Source of the DNA: Vibrio gallicus
Lineage (GTDB): Bacteria; Pseudomonadota; Gammaproteobacteria; Enterobacterales; Vibrionaceae
Assembly: GCF_024346875.1 (NCBI RefSeq)
Contig: NZ_AP024872.1
Coordinates: forward strand, 248,001 to 312,000
Length of the DNA stretch: 64,000 nt
Reading direction: 5' to 3'
The notes beneath the pieces are model-generated. The model did no database searches. It was not told where the DNA came from and saw nothing but the letters and a program-made list of their open reading frames with translations. Positions within the stretch are counted from its first letter, which is position 1, and each line of letters begins with the position of its first letter. The position numbers were made by a program, and so were the translations under genes. Of this stretch, positions 21,293-29,962 are shown one piece after another.

Positions 21293-22321
21293 TTACTCAA
21301 CGCTCCAAGTCATATTCTCACCCGCTTTAATTGGCACAACAATGTCGCTACCAAATGGCATGGTTTCAGGTACCGGCCACTCTTTTTTAGTAAGGGTAAC
21401 AGTATCTTGGTTGCGTGGTTGGCCATAAAAGTCAGGGCCATTTAGGCTTGCAAATGCTTCTAGGTTTTCCAGCTTTCCTTCGGCTTCGAATACTTCAGCA
21501 TACAGCTCTAGCGCGGCATGGGCTGTATAAGAGCCCGCACAGCCACAGGCTGTTTCTTTACGGCCTTTCGCATGTGGTGCAGAGTCTGTACCAATAAAGA
21601 ACTTCTTGCTGCCACTGGTTGCCGCAGCCACTAGTGCTTGTTGGTGTGTATTGCGCTTAAGGATAGGCAGGCAATAGAAATGCGGACGGATACCGCCTGC
21701 TAACATATGGTTGCGGTTATACATTAGGTGATGGGCAGTAATGGTTGCCGCTACGTTGTCACCGGCTTTGCTAACAAAATTTGCAGCATCGGCTGTAGTA
21801 ATATGCTCAAGTACAATTTTTAGGTTCGGGAAGTCATTTACAATTGGTGCCAATACGGTATCTAGAAATGCTTTCTCTCGGTCAAAAATATCGACATCAT
21901 GAGCGGTCACTTCGCCATGAATAAGAAGCAGCAGGCCTTGTTTTTCCATCTCTTCAAGAACTGGATATATCTTCTTAGCGTCGGTAACACCAGAATCAGA
22001 GTTAGTGGTTGCCCCAGCTGGGTATAATTTGCACGCAAAAACTTGACCAGACGCTTTCGCTTGTTGGATATCTTGTTTGGTTGTGTTATCAGTCAAATAT
22101 AACGCCATCAACGGCTTAAATGTGGTTGAATGATTATGCTGGTTGATGCGCGCTTGGTAGGCAAGGGCTTGTTCTGTATCCGTGATCGGCGGGACCGTAT
22201 TAGGCATGATCAACGCACGACCATTGTAGCGACTGATATCTCGAACCGTATCTTTTAATACTTCGCCATCGCGTAAATGTACGTGCCAATCATCTGGGCG
22301 TGTAATGGTTAAACTGGTCAT
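21293..22321 (-). CDS. pyrC: Dihydroorotase
   Basis: The 342-residue type II dihydroorotase catalyses ring closure of carbamoyl aspartate in pyrimidine synthesis. Metal ligands are visible: [10 protein letters not shown] near the N-terminus (His13, His15), the lysine that is carboxylated in FACKLYPAG, and the late GTDSAPH motif. I use the ATG at 22321, preceded by GGGAG, giving the usual family length; an in-frame ATG at 22345 would add eight residues. A PurR-type box lies about 67 bp upstream. The gene is divergent from the MOSC-domain gene. Confidence 0.97.
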   Translation of the reverse strand: MTSLTITRPDDWHVHLRDGEVLKDTVRDISRYNGRALIMPNTVPPITDTEQALAYQARINQHNHSTTFKPLMALYLTDNTTKQDIQQAKASGQVFACKLYPAGATTNSDSGVTDAKKIYPVLEEMEKQGLLLLIHGEVTAHDVDIFDREKAFLDTVLAPIVNDFPNLKIVLEHITTADAANFVSKAGDNVAATITAHHLMYNRNHMLAGGIRPHFYCLPILKRNTHQQALVAAATSGSKKFFIGTDSAPHAKGRKETACGCAGSYTAHAALELYAEVFEAEGKLENLEAFASLNGPDFYGQPRNQDTVTLTKKEWPVPETMPFGSDIVVPIKAGENMTWSVE

Positions 22322-22387
22322 TGTGTGCTCCCGCCTAAGGTCCAAATTGTTTGAGTCGATCGACTAATTCAGCTTATATTATGTCTG

Positions 22388-22403
22388 ACGCAATCGATTT
22401 CGT
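22388..22403. promoter_or_regulatory. Candidate PurR operator (PUR box) upstream of pyrC
   Basis: ACGCAATCGATTTCGT fits the published PurR consensus ANGCAANCGNTTNCNT at every fixed position. It lies in the 140-bp region between pyrC and the divergent MOSC gene, 67 bp before the pyrC start. E. coli pyrC is a PurR-regulated gene, which supports the assignment. Confidence 0.7.
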
Positions 22404-22461
22404 GAATGCGCGCGCATAATACCGAAAAAGCAAAGAAAATGACAGGTAGTAAGGACTAAAA

Positions 22462-23295
22462 GTGAAGTATCAAGCTCAATTAAGTGAAATAAATATCTAT
22501 CCAATTAAATCTACCGCTGGTATCTCTCAATCTAGAGTGTTTGTTGAAAAACAGGGGATTAGCTTCGACCGTCGCTTTGTTGTAACCGACTTACAAGGAC
22601 GTATGCTTACTGCGCGTAAGCATCCTAAAATGGTCACCATCGAAGCCTGTTTATTGGCCGATGGCTTGTTATTGAGTGCTCCAAATCATCCTAGCCTCAA
22701 GTTGTGTTATCAAGATTTTGCGATGCAAGAATTTGAATGCAAAATATGGAGTGACCGTTTTGATGCTTACACAACCACAGAGAAAGCCAATCAATGGTTT
22801 AGTGCAGTTATCGGTTGTGAGGCAGTGCTGCTTTACTGTGGTAAAGAATCCAATCGCTACCGAGAGAAAATAGAAACCAATGTCAGTTTTGCTGATGGCT
22901 ATCCACTGCTTGTGATTTCTCAAGGTTCACTGGATGAGTTGAATCGCCGCGCCTCTGCGCCGCAAACCATGTCTCAATTTAGAACCAATCTAGTCGTAGA
23001 TGGTGTTGCACCCTTCGCCGAGGACAGTTGGAAACGCCTGCGTATAGGAGAGGTGGAATTTGAGGTTAAGAAACCTTGTCAGCGTTGCGTGATGACGACG
23101 GTAAACCCTGAGGATGGCGAGCGTATGCTAAACAAAGAACCAACTATCACCTTGGCTAAGTTTCGAGCAGACCAAAAAGGTGCGGTTTATTTCGGAATGA
23201 ATATCGTCGCGCTAAACGAAGGGGTGATTAAAGCAGGTGATAAAATAGAAATCCTAGAGACGCAACAGCCTGTCGAGTATGTTGAGGTAGAGTAG
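22462..23295 (+). CDS. MOSC domain protein, YcbX-like without ferredoxin domain
   Basis: The 277-residue protein has an N-terminal MOSC beta-barrel region (INIYPIKSTAGIS...GISFDRRFVVTD) and a MOSC core with the conserved cysteine in KPCQRCVMT (around residue 212). The family transfers or binds molybdenum cofactor; E. coli YcbX (~370 aa) detoxifies N-hydroxylated bases. YcbX carries a C-terminal 2Fe-2S ferredoxin domain, which is absent here, so electrons would have to come from a separate protein. The start is GTG at 22462, preceded by AGGACT. A hairpin terminator shared with nadE follows. Confidence 0.85.
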   Translation: MKYQAQLSEINIYPIKSTAGISQSRVFVEKQGISFDRRFVVTDLQGRMLTARKHPKMVTIEACLLADGLLLSAPNHPSLKLCYQDFAMQEFECKIWSDRFDAYTTTEKANQWFSAVIGCEAVLLYCGKESNRYREKIETNVSFADGYPLLVISQGSLDELNRRASAPQTMSQFRTNLVVDGVAPFAEDSWKRLRIGEVEFEVKKPCQRCVMTTVNPEDGERMLNKEPTITLAKFRADQKGAVYFGMNIVALNEGVIKAGDKIEILETQQPVEYVEVE

Positions 23296-23326
23296 GTTCT
23301 TAAACTCAAGTAGCTAGGCAAAAAAA

Positions 23327-23354
23327 CTCGGAGGATTACCTAGTAAGCTCCGAG
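23327..23354. terminator. Hairpin between the convergent MOSC and nadE genes
   Basis: Stem CTCGGAG / CTCCGAG with an inner TTAC/GTAA extension. An A-run lies to the left and ATTTTA to the right, so it probably ends both transcripts. Confidence 0.65.
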
Positions 23355-23388
23355 ATTTTAGGGGTCTGTGTTAGTTATTATCTAGCTA

Positions 23389-24216
23389 TTAATCATAAAT
23401 AGTCGGGATGGGCTCGCGCTTGTGTTGGGTACGCTTGTAAATAGCAATGATCTTCTGCTTAGCGGACTCTGGCAGAGGCTTACCTTCTAAGAAATTATCA
23501 ATGTCGTCGTAGGTTACGCCTAGCGCGTTTTCATCTGCTTTTTGTGGGTCAAGCTCTTCAAGGTCAGCGGTAGGCACCTTGTGTACTAACAGTTGTGGAG
23601 CGCCCAGTTTTGCCGCCACTTGACGCACTTGACGTTTGCTCAGGCCAAATAGTGGTGCCAAATCACACGCACCATCACCAAATTTGGTATAGAAACCGGT
23701 GATATTTTCAGCTGAGTGATCGGTTCCTAAAACCAAGCCACCAACGTATCCTGCAACCTCGTATTGAGCAACCATGCGCGCACGCGCTTTAACATTGCCT
23801 TTGATGAAGTCAATTTTTTCATTTTCTGTAGGCAGTAAACCGGTGCCTTCCAGTGCTATATGGCTCGCTTTGTGCAGTCCATCCACACCCTCGGCGATAT
23901 TGACAGAAATAGAATGAGTAGGCTTGATGAAAGAGAGGGCCAGTTGCGCTTCATCCTCATCTTTTTGAATACCATATGGAAGGCGCACGGCAATAAATTG
24001 ATAGTTTTGCCCAGTTTCTTTAGATAGCTCTTCAACCGCAAGTTGAGCGAGACGACCACATGTAGTGGAATCTACGCCGCCACTGATACCTAATACCAAG
24101 GCCTTACAACCGGATTCTGTTAGCTTGCTCTTAATGAAGGCAATGCGGCGCTGTATTTCTAGGTCGGCATCAATTTCTGGTAAAACATGCATCAGCTGAC
24201 GGATTTGTTGTTCCAT
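23389..24216 (-). CDS. nadE: NH3-dependent NAD+ synthetase
   Basis: The 275-residue length is that of the short ammonia-dependent form. The ATP-pyrophosphatase loop is [16 protein letters not shown] (~residues 42-57). Family motifs [33 protein letters not shown] and [20 protein letters not shown] segments are present in order. The enzyme amidates nicotinate adenine dinucleotide to NAD+. It is divergent from a nadD-like gene over a 141-bp shared promoter region, so the last two steps of NAD synthesis sit side by side. Confidence 0.97.
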   Translation of the reverse strand: MEQQIRQLMHVLPEIDADLEIQRRIAFIKSKLTESGCKALVLGISGGVDSTTCGRLAQLAVEELSKETGQNYQFIAVRLPYGIQKDEDEAQLALSFIKPTHSISVNIAEGVDGLHKASHIALEGTGLLPTENEKIDFIKGNVKARARMVAQYEVAGYVGGLVLGTDHSAENITGFYTKFGDGACDLAPLFGLSKRQVRQVAAKLGAPQLLVHKVPTADLEELDPQKADENALGVTYDDIDNFLEGKPLPESAKQKIIAIYKRTQHKREPIPTIYD

Positions 24217-24357
24217 GATAAAAATTCCTGAAGATGGCAGAGCCCCGACTGCATAAATATCGTAATTATTGAGGGCTAGTGCTTAGATATAAAATGAAAG
24301 TTTTTGTTATGATATACCCAATTCTCCCTCTGATGCTATACCCAAAGGACTTATCCT

Positions 24358-24879
24358 ATGGCAAATATTGCTGTTTTTGGCAGTGCTTTTAACCCACCAC
24401 ACTATGGTCATCTAAGTGTTGTCGAGCGCCTATCGCATTTTGACAAGGTTTTATTGGTGCCGAGTATCGCCCATGCATGGGGCAAAGAGATGCTTGATTA
24501 TGCCGTGCGCTGTGAGCTAGTTGAGGCTTTTATTGGGGATATTAGATGCCGCAACGTTGCGCTGAGTAGGGTCGAGCAAGCGTTATACAATGGCATAGAT
24601 AGGGTAACCACATTTCAGGTACTCGAAGCATTGCAATTGGATTCTCCCACGGACGAATTTACCTTCGTTATGGGGCCTGACAACCTATTTAGTTTTTCTA
24701 AGTTTGATAAGTCTGATGAAATATTACGACGCTGGAGTGTTTTAGCCTGCCCGCAAACCCATGACATTCGCAGCACTGATATACGTAAGAAAGTTGAACA
24801 CAGTCAAGAAATCAACAATTTAACTAGCACTAATGTTGTTAGCATGTTGCAAAAAAAGGGATTATACCTCAAGCTTTAG
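24358..24879 (+). CDS. Nicotinate/nicotinamide-nucleotide adenylyltransferase family protein
   Basis: The 173-residue protein has the nucleotidyltransferase motif GSAFNPPHYGHLSVVERL at residues 8-25, with HYGH as the HxGH element, and an ISTTxIR-type motif IRSTDIRKK near residue 140. The family adenylylates NaMN or NMN. It is shorter than canonical NadD (~210 aa), and the genome may carry a separate essential nadD. Adjacency to nadE supports a role in NAD metabolism. CAAAGGAC precedes the ATG. Substrate preference cannot be read from the sequence. Confidence 0.85.
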   Translation: MANIAVFGSAFNPPHYGHLSVVERLSHFDKVLLVPSIAHAWGKEMLDYAVRCELVEAFIGDIRCRNVALSRVEQALYNGIDRVTTFQVLEALQLDSPTDEFTFVMGPDNLFSFSKFDKSDEILRRWSVLACPQTHDIRSTDIRKKVEHSQEINNLTSTNVVSMLQKKGLYLKL

Positions 24880-24922
24880 TGTTGTTATCTAACTGATTTT
24901 TACGTTTAAGGATCGAACTTTA

Positions 24923-25414
24923 ATGAATCGCTATCATAGTATCCTCGCCTTGTCTGGGTGTACCTGTTTTTCAGCAGGCACTTTGGCATGCATTGATGAT
25001 CGCGATCCGTCTGAATCATTGGTTATGGTTGAGTCTACTTTGCAACTTTGTGAAGATATTGTGGATTCAGTAGATATGTTAGTCGACAAATTTCTAGTAG
25101 CCACTCACATTAAGCAGCAAAACGAAAAAACAGACCTTAATTACTGGTCTGATTGGATGCTAAAGAGTGTTGAAGACCCGATCTTAACTCAGCATGTCAA
25201 GCAAGGTTATTTTGGGCTCGGGTTTTATCGCCCTCATGAATTTGAAGGAAACGACAGTGATCTTTCCTACGAAGAGTGGATCCGAACTCATGGGGTATTG
25301 CTAAGTGTGGGCATAGGCACAAAAAAGAAGAACGAGCCTAGATTACGCCTTGATTATCAGTGGCATGATGAATTCGAAGACGTGGTCCATATTCAGGTTG
25401 AATTGCCGTTTTAA
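24923..25414 (+). CDS. Conserved protein of unknown function
   Basis: A 163-residue protein that I do not recognise. It opens with a possible signal-like stretch rich in Cys and small residues (LALSGCTCFSAGTLAC). The rest is acidic and soluble, ending with beta-rich segments (EPRLRLDYQWHD). It lies 43 bases after the nadD-like gene and may be co-transcribed with it. Its stop codon abuts the stop of the opposite-strand gene at 25415 with no gap and no terminator between them. Confidence 0.6.
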   Translation: MNRYHSILALSGCTCFSAGTLACIDDRDPSESLVMVESTLQLCEDIVDSVDMLVDKFLVATHIKQQNEKTDLNYWSDWMLKSVEDPILTQHVKQGYFGLGFYRPHEFEGNDSDLSYEEWIRTHGVLLSVGIGTKKKNEPRLRLDYQWHDEFEDVVHIQVELPF

Positions 25415-26023
25415 TTACTTCTCTTTGTTACCTAGAACAGCAACGGATATAGCCCTATACGCCTCATCGTTGTTATCGAACCATTTCTGCGCAATCTGCT
25501 CTACTTTTTTACCCGATAGACGCATCTTTTCTGCTTCCCGTACCTTCAATACCAATACTGTTTCTGCTTTGATTTTACTGCTGTCTAATTGCCAGTTGGC
25601 AAGCTTGTTACTGAGCGGCGTTAGATTGAGCTTAGGTTTTAATTCAGTGAGCTCGTATTGAATTACAGCGAGTAAGGCTTTTGCTTGCTCTGAGTCCGCG
25701 GGTACTTTAGATAGCTTACTAATGAGCCCCTGTAGAAGCGTAGTGAGCTGAATATAGCCTGCTTGATGCGGGAATACATCGCTTACTCGTTGCGAAACTT
25801 CAATGGTTTGAACTTGGGTGCTAGGGAAGTAGCTAAGTGCTGCTAAGCAACCTGCTGGTAACCAGAAGGTATCACCCTTTCCAAATGCATATTCTTGTTT
25901 ACCCAATCGAACCATGACCAATCCTTCGGTTACGTGGATCAGTTGATGCTTTAATGTAGGTTTACGGGATGTAAGCTTAAGGAAGTCAAAGTGTGCGCAG
26001 TTAAAGGCGATAGCGTAGTGCAT
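25415..26023 (-). CDS. AraC-type cupin protein with degenerate DNA-binding half
   Basis: The 202-residue protein has an N-terminal AraC-type cupin sensor (HVTEGLVMVRLGKQEYAFGKGDTFWLPAGCLAAL, ~residues 30-64). It lacks the usual ~100-residue double helix-turn-helix. The C-terminal part (AEKMRLSGKKVEQIAQKWFDNNDEAYRAISV) could be a remnant of one HTH. Similar short proteins occur in Vibrio, so this may be a stable family and not a fresh deletion. A DNA-binding role is unproven. No neighbour suggests a target. Confidence 0.6.
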   Translation of the reverse strand: MHYAIAFNCAHFDFLKLTSRKPTLKHQLIHVTEGLVMVRLGKQEYAFGKGDTFWLPAGCLAALSYFPSTQVQTIEVSQRVSDVFPHQAGYIQLTTLLQGLISKLSKVPADSEQAKALLAVIQYELTELKPKLNLTPLSNKLANWQLDSSKIKAETVLVLKVREAEKMRLSGKKVEQIAQKWFDNNDEAYRAISVAVLGNKEK

Positions 26024-26205
26024 AACAATATTAAAAAATAATGGTTTGGCTAAGGGTATCGCGTATTGATGAATAAGCCAAATCAGATATTGATGGGATT
26101 ATTCTGATTTTGTGGTCAGACCATAATTAATAATGGACATTAGAGGCTGTATATTGGCGCGATACATCGTAGAATCGGCTTAATTCTAAGTTGTTGAAAG
26201 AAAAT

Positions 26206-27333
26206 ATGTCTACTGAGAACGATATTTACCAAGAGATTCGTCCATACAATGATGAGGAGATAGCTCCTGCGATTCAACGTTTGATTGATGATGAAGAGTT
26301 TATTTCTGCGGTGTTAAGCTATAAATTTGCGCATATTCCTAAATGGTTACGCGGGATTATATCTCCGTTAGTTAAGACGTATCTTAAGCGTCGTTGGGGT
26401 AAACTAAATTCGGTTAAGTCTGTTCAAGTTGAGGTTGAAAAATATCTAAACAAAGCACTAGATAGTACTGCCGATAGCGTTACCTTTGAGGGCTTGGATA
26501 AGCTGAACAAAGAGTCATCCTACTTGTTCATTTCAAATCATCGCGATATTGCAATGGATCCGGCGCTCGTCAATTACGGTCTGCACAACTCACAACACCA
26601 AACGGTACGTATTGCGATAGGGGATAACCTATTACGCAAACCTTGTGCAACGGAGCTTATGAAGATCAACAAGAGCTTCATTGTTAAGCGTTCAGCAAAA
26701 GGGCCTCGTGAAATGTTGAAGACGCTCGGCCTATTGTCTTCATATATTAAGCACTCACTAGAAACCCGTAATTCAATTTGGATCGCTCAAAAAGAAGGGC
26801 GAGCTAAAGATGGTAATGATTTTACCGATCCCGCGATAATTAAGATGATTCAGCTTGAAGGACGCAAGCGTAAGCTGCCGTTTGCTGAGTACGTTAAGTC
26901 GTTAAAGATAGTCCCAGTCGCAATTTCATATGAATATGATCCGTGTGATTTGGCTAAAGCGAAAGAGCTGCATCAAAAAGCAACCCAAGGTAGCTATGAG
27001 AAGTCTGAATTTGAAGATATCGAAAGTATTGTAAAGGGGATTACTGGCTACAAAGGTCGTATCCAGGTGAGCTTTGGTGATGTGATAGAGGGTGATATTG
27101 ATACGCCCGATGCATTGGCCGCTGAAATCGATCGACAAATCCATGCCAACTACAAGTTGTTCCCAATTAACTTGTTAGCTGCGGATGTTGAGAATGCTTC
27201 AATTGATGACAAGACTCGTGACAATCTTCAGCAAAAATTAGCACAGCTTGATGACGGTGCGCATCAGTATCTGCTTGATGGATATGCTAATCCAGTGCGT
27301 AACTTGTCGGTTGATAAGCAGCATGCAGCGTAA
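26206..27333 (+). CDS. PlsC-like glycerolipid acyltransferase
   Basis: The 375-residue protein has an acyltransferase block YLFISNHRDIAMDP near residue 108. This resembles the PlsC/PlsB NHx4D catalytic box but with one extra residue between His and Asp (H-x5-D). A substrate-binding EGR-type motif follows (AQKEGRAKDG). The family transfers acyl chains to glycerol phosphate or lysophospholipid at the inner membrane. No transmembrane helix is obvious. I prefer the ATG at 26206 over an upstream TTG at 26191. It is closed by a shared hairpin terminator. Confidence 0.8.
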   Translation: MSTENDIYQEIRPYNDEEIAPAIQRLIDDEEFISAVLSYKFAHIPKWLRGIISPLVKTYLKRRWGKLNSVKSVQVEVEKYLNKALDSTADSVTFEGLDKLNKESSYLFISNHRDIAMDPALVNYGLHNSQHQTVRIAIGDNLLRKPCATELMKINKSFIVKRSAKGPREMLKTLGLLSSYIKHSLETRNSIWIAQKEGRAKDGNDFTDPAIIKMIQLEGRKRKLPFAEYVKSLKIVPVAISYEYDPCDLAKAKELHQKATQGSYEKSEFEDIESIVKGITGYKGRIQVSFGDVIEGDIDTPDALAAEIDRQIHANYKLFPINLLAADVENASIDDKTRDNLQQKLAQLDDGAHQYLLDGYANPVRNLSVDKQHAA

Positions 27334-27349
27334 TTTTGGTTAGTTAAAA

Positions 27350-27377
27350 AAAAGAGTCGGTATTAACCGACTCTTTT
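27350..27377. terminator. Bidirectional terminator between the acyltransferase and DUF406 genes
   Basis: AAAAGAGTCGGT paired with ACCGACTCTTTT-type right arm, with A- and T-runs at both edges, placed between two converging genes. Confidence 0.88.
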
Positions 27378-27395
27378 AATATCTAAAGCAATAAA

Positions 27396-27695
27396 TTAGC
27401 GTGCTAATGAACGGCACTTAAGATCAAAAATCAGTTTTTCAGCACTTACTTCAAATTTGAATTGAGCGTTAAGTTCGAACTGCTCACCTTCAATAATTTC
27501 AATTTTGTGTTCAGTGGCTTGGTTTACTTGCAAAGCAAGAGCCAAATACTTATCAAATTCAGCTTCTACTGCTTCCTTTGAAGCCGCATAAAGAGAAACC
27601 TCTGAAACTTCTTGGCCTTCTTTAATGACAAATCCCATCTCACCTGCAACACCACATGCTTCACAGACTTCTGGTTCTTTATATGTTTGAGACAT
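27396..27695 (-). CDS. DUF406 (YfcZ/YiiS-like) protein
   Basis: A 99-residue protein with the family pattern VCEACGVAGEMGFVIKEG and a late FKFEVSAEKLIFDLKCR. Family members in E. coli (YfcZ, YiiS) are small cytosolic proteins without an established function. I start at 27695, where AAAGGAGAAAATC directly precedes ATG; the longer in-frame version (to 27764) lacks support. Two cysteines in CEAC could bind metal, but that is speculation. Confidence 0.85.
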   Translation of the reverse strand: MSQTYKEPEVCEACGVAGEMGFVIKEGQEVSEVSLYAASKEAVEAEFDKYLALALQVNQATEHKIEIIEGEQFELNAQFKFEVSAEKLIFDLKCRSLAR

Positions 27696-27941
27696 GATTT
27701 TCTCCTTTACTTGATTTATGTCAGTGTACCGAGCAATTGGATCTGCATCTAGTAAAAAAAGCATTGTTTCGTGACAAAATTTTTTAATGACGTAACAGGC
27801 ACTTAAATGTCAATGCAATGTGAAAATCAAAGGGTACTTGTTGCGATTAACTAACAGTATTGATAACAGAAGGCCGCTCAATTTCGATCTGATGCAGGTT
27901 ATGATAAAGTCCACTCAAAGCTAACAAACAGAGAACTCATC

Positions 27942-28220
27942 ATGGCACGTACCGCACACGCCTTACATATTTTGGTTAAACACAAAGACCAAGCAGAAGA
28001 CATAGTTAAACAACTTAAGAAAGGTGCCAAATTCCAGACCTTGGCTCGAAAATACTCAAACTGTCCATCTGGTAAAAAAGGCGGTGATCTGGGTGAGTTC
28101 AAGCAAGGTCAGATGGTTCCGCAATTTGACCGAGTGGTGTTCAAAGAAGAGACCATAACCCCACATTTGGTGAAGACCAAATTTGGCTGGCATATCGTGA
28201 AGGTGCTATGGAGATCATAG
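27942..28220 (+). CDS. ppiC: Parvulin-type peptidyl-prolyl cis-trans isomerase
   Basis: A 92-residue stand-alone rotamase like E. coli PpiC (93 aa). It has the parvulin pattern ARTAHALHILVK, FQTLARKYSNCPSGKKGGDLGEF and FGWHIVKV, with active-site His and Cys positions present. It is cytosolic, with no signal sequence. The gene is monocistronic with a terminator behind it. Confidence 0.96.
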   Translation: MARTAHALHILVKHKDQAEDIVKQLKKGAKFQTLARKYSNCPSGKKGGDLGEFKQGQMVPQFDRVVFKEETITPHLVKTKFGWHIVKVLWRS

Positions 28221-28247
28221 TCACATAGGCTAATGACAAAACAGATT

Positions 28248-28267
28248 AAAGGCGCCTTGGCGTCTTT
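28248..28267 (+). terminator. Terminator after ppiC
   Basis: Imperfect AAAGGCGCC / GGCGTCTTT stem with a short loop, followed by a run of T. Confidence 0.75.
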
Positions 28268-28298
28268 TTTTATACGCATTATTTTATTTTTCGCACAA

Positions 28299-28352
28299 GA
28301 AATTAGAGCAAGAAATTAGCTGACACCCATCGAGAAATTAGCGGACACCCAT
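28299..28352. repeat. Left-end repeats of the RAYT element
   Basis: GAAATTAG occurs three times (28299, 28312, 28334). Two copies extend into near-identical 19-mers ending GCTGACACCCAT (28312-28330) and GCGGACACCCAT (28334-28352). The GGACACCCA end is inverted at 29616-29624, beyond the transposase gene. Confidence 0.7.
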
Positions 28353-28420
28353 TAATATTGACGCCTCTTAACTCTACAACTAGCTTTAATTGATATACAG
28401 TGCATCTGGAGGTAGTTGCT

Positions 28421-29419
28421 ATGACCCAATCTCGACAGTCTCAAGTCTCCCTTTCTGATACCCCTTATTACCATTGTATCTCGCGTTGTGTTCGTCGAGC
28501 CTATCTGTGTGGCGACGATAAATATACAGGGCAATCATTTGAGCACCGCCGAGCATGGGTGGTTGAGCGGATGCATTATTTGTCGACGGTATTTAGTATG
28601 GATATCTGCGCCTATGCGGTGATGTCAAATCATTACCACATTGTGCTGCATGTCGATGAGAAATTAAATCAACAGCTTAGTGATGAAGAGGTCTGTTGGA
28701 GATGGGGGCAGTTGTACTCACTTCCCGTATTAGTTCAGCGCTGGCTAAGAAAGCAAACCTGCGCTGAAGTTGAAAGTAAAGCGGCTCTTAGTATCATCAA
28801 TGATTGGCGAGAGCGCCTGATTGATATTTCATGGTTCATGCGCAGCCTAAATGAGTTTATTGCGCGCAAAGCCAACGCAGAAGATGACTGCTCCGGAAGG
28901 TTTTGGGAGGGGCGCTTTAAGTCTCAAGCGTTACTTGATGAAGAAGCCTTATTAACGTGCATGGCTTATGTCGATTTGAACCCCATACGCGCAGGCATCA
29001 ACGACAGTATCGAAGCGTCTGAATACACCTCCGTTTATGAGCGTGTTCACGGAGTGTCACATCAAGATGAACAGCAAAGCGAGCCCCCTTGTAACCAGAA
29101 GGGATTATTTGGTTTTGTTGGCGATACCAGTGAGTCCGAGCAGCGAGGCATTCCGTATTCATTACTCGATTATATTGAACTAGTGGATTGGAGTGGCCGT
29201 ACTATTCGAAATGACAAACCCGGTGCAATTGTCGCTTCACACCCGAAACTACTGTACTCACTTGGCTTAGATACAGAGACTTGGATGAGCTTAGCCAGTA
29301 ATTTTGGCAAAGATTATCAAGGAGCGGTCGGAACACTGGATGAGTTGGCGTTATTTGCTGAGCACACAGGCAGGCGATGGATAGCCAAAAAGAACCAACT
29401 GCGACGATGTTTGCACTGA
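28421..29419 (+). CDS. REP-associated-type tyrosine transposase (Y1/RAYT)
   Basis: The 332-residue protein belongs to the IS200-like Y1 transposase superfamily. It has YYHCISRCVRRAYLCG near the N-terminus, the metal-binding HxH motif in MSNHYHIVLHVD (~residues 67-78), and the family block FWEGRFKSQ...MAYVDLNPIRAGI around residue 160. This long variety is common in Vibrio and Shewanella. ATG at 28421 follows a good GGAGGT. The frame is intact, so it may be active. It sits between terminated housekeeping genes and no gene appears disrupted. Confidence 0.88.
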   Translation: MTQSRQSQVSLSDTPYYHCISRCVRRAYLCGDDKYTGQSFEHRRAWVVERMHYLSTVFSMDICAYAVMSNHYHIVLHVDEKLNQQLSDEEVCWRWGQLYSLPVLVQRWLRKQTCAEVESKAALSIINDWRERLIDISWFMRSLNEFIARKANAEDDCSGRFWEGRFKSQALLDEEALLTCMAYVDLNPIRAGINDSIEASEYTSVYERVHGVSHQDEQQSEPPCNQKGLFGFVGDTSESEQRGIPYSLLDYIELVDWSGRTIRNDKPGAIVASHPKLLYSLGLDTETWMSLASNFGKDYQGAVGTLDELALFAEHTGRRWIAKKNQLRRCLH

Positions 29420-29615
29420 CCACTCGCTCTATTTACTCATATTCATCACATCTCCATATTAATTAGCTTAGCTAACGATACGGCACGCCTTAAATTCCCT
29501 AATTTACGTATTTTAATGTCAATTTCACGGCATTAATCAACATTCATCCGATTTGAACGCATTTTTTAAGCTTTACCATGTAGCGGTTAAGTATCGCTTT
29601 GATAGCTAAAATTAT

Positions 29616-29624
29616 TGGGTGTCC
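29616..29624. repeat. Right-end inverted repeat of the RAYT element
   Basis: TGGGTGTCC, the exact reverse complement of GGACACCCA at 28343-28351. The 324-bp gap from the transposase stop to the next gene otherwise shows only AT-rich sequence. Confidence 0.6.
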
Positions 29625-29743
29625 ATATATAAAAGGGGATACTAATATTGATAACTGGATGAAGACTAGGATTGTTGTTTGACTTGGGTGTAGGGCATAA
29701 GTGCTATGTTTATCTGCGGTCAACGTTAACAGGAAGGAAAGTC

Positions 29744-29857
29744 ATGGGATGTTGCAATAAAGCGCCAAAGGGTGGAACTGCGAGTTTGACGCCTTTGTTT
29801 AAGGGTACGCTTGGGGTTTTTGTCATCATTATGCTGATCGCGTATTTTTTCGGCTGA
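29744..29857 (+). CDS. 37-residue single-pass membrane protein
   Basis: ATG at 29744 follows a strong ribosome site (AGGAAGGAAAG). The peptide starts MGCCNKAPKGG and ends with one hydrophobic helix (GVFVIIMLIAYFFG). It is followed 30 bases later by a good terminator, which supports a real transcription unit. An upstream in-frame ATG at 29672 would give 61 residues but lacks such a ribosome site. The function is unknown; the twin cysteines may be lipidated or bind metal, but nothing proves it. Confidence 0.6.
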   Translation: MGCCNKAPKGGTASLTPLFKGTLGVFVIIMLIAYFFG

Positions 29858-29887
29858 GGCGTAATAAACCTCTACATTTAAAAATAA

Positions 29888-29917
29888 AAAGCCAATGCAG
29901 TTTACTGCATTGGCTTT
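29888..29917. terminator. Bidirectional terminator between the small membrane protein and yhjX-like genes
   Basis: AAAGCCAATGCAGT / ACTGCATTGGCTTT stem with a TT loop, flanked by an A-run and T-rich sequence. Confidence 0.9.
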
Positions 29918-29962
29918 ATTCATTTGTATGCTAAATCAGCGTCTATAAATGTGATAGGGCGT

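Larger units (their letters stand above)
28312..29624 (+). mobile_element. RAYT/Y1-transposase element with GGACACCCA-type ends
   Basis: The span runs from the left direct repeats to the inverted TGGGTGTCC at 29616-29624 and encloses one transposase gene. RAYT genes are often flanked by short inverted repeats that they are thought to mobilise. The exact boundaries and any target duplication cannot be determined from one copy. Confidence 0.6.

Noticed and set aside
22354..22365. AGTCGATCGACT palindrome near pyrC as a regulator site
   Set aside because: Perfect 12-mer, but no known family site matches and it lies very close to the start; a single occurrence carries little weight.
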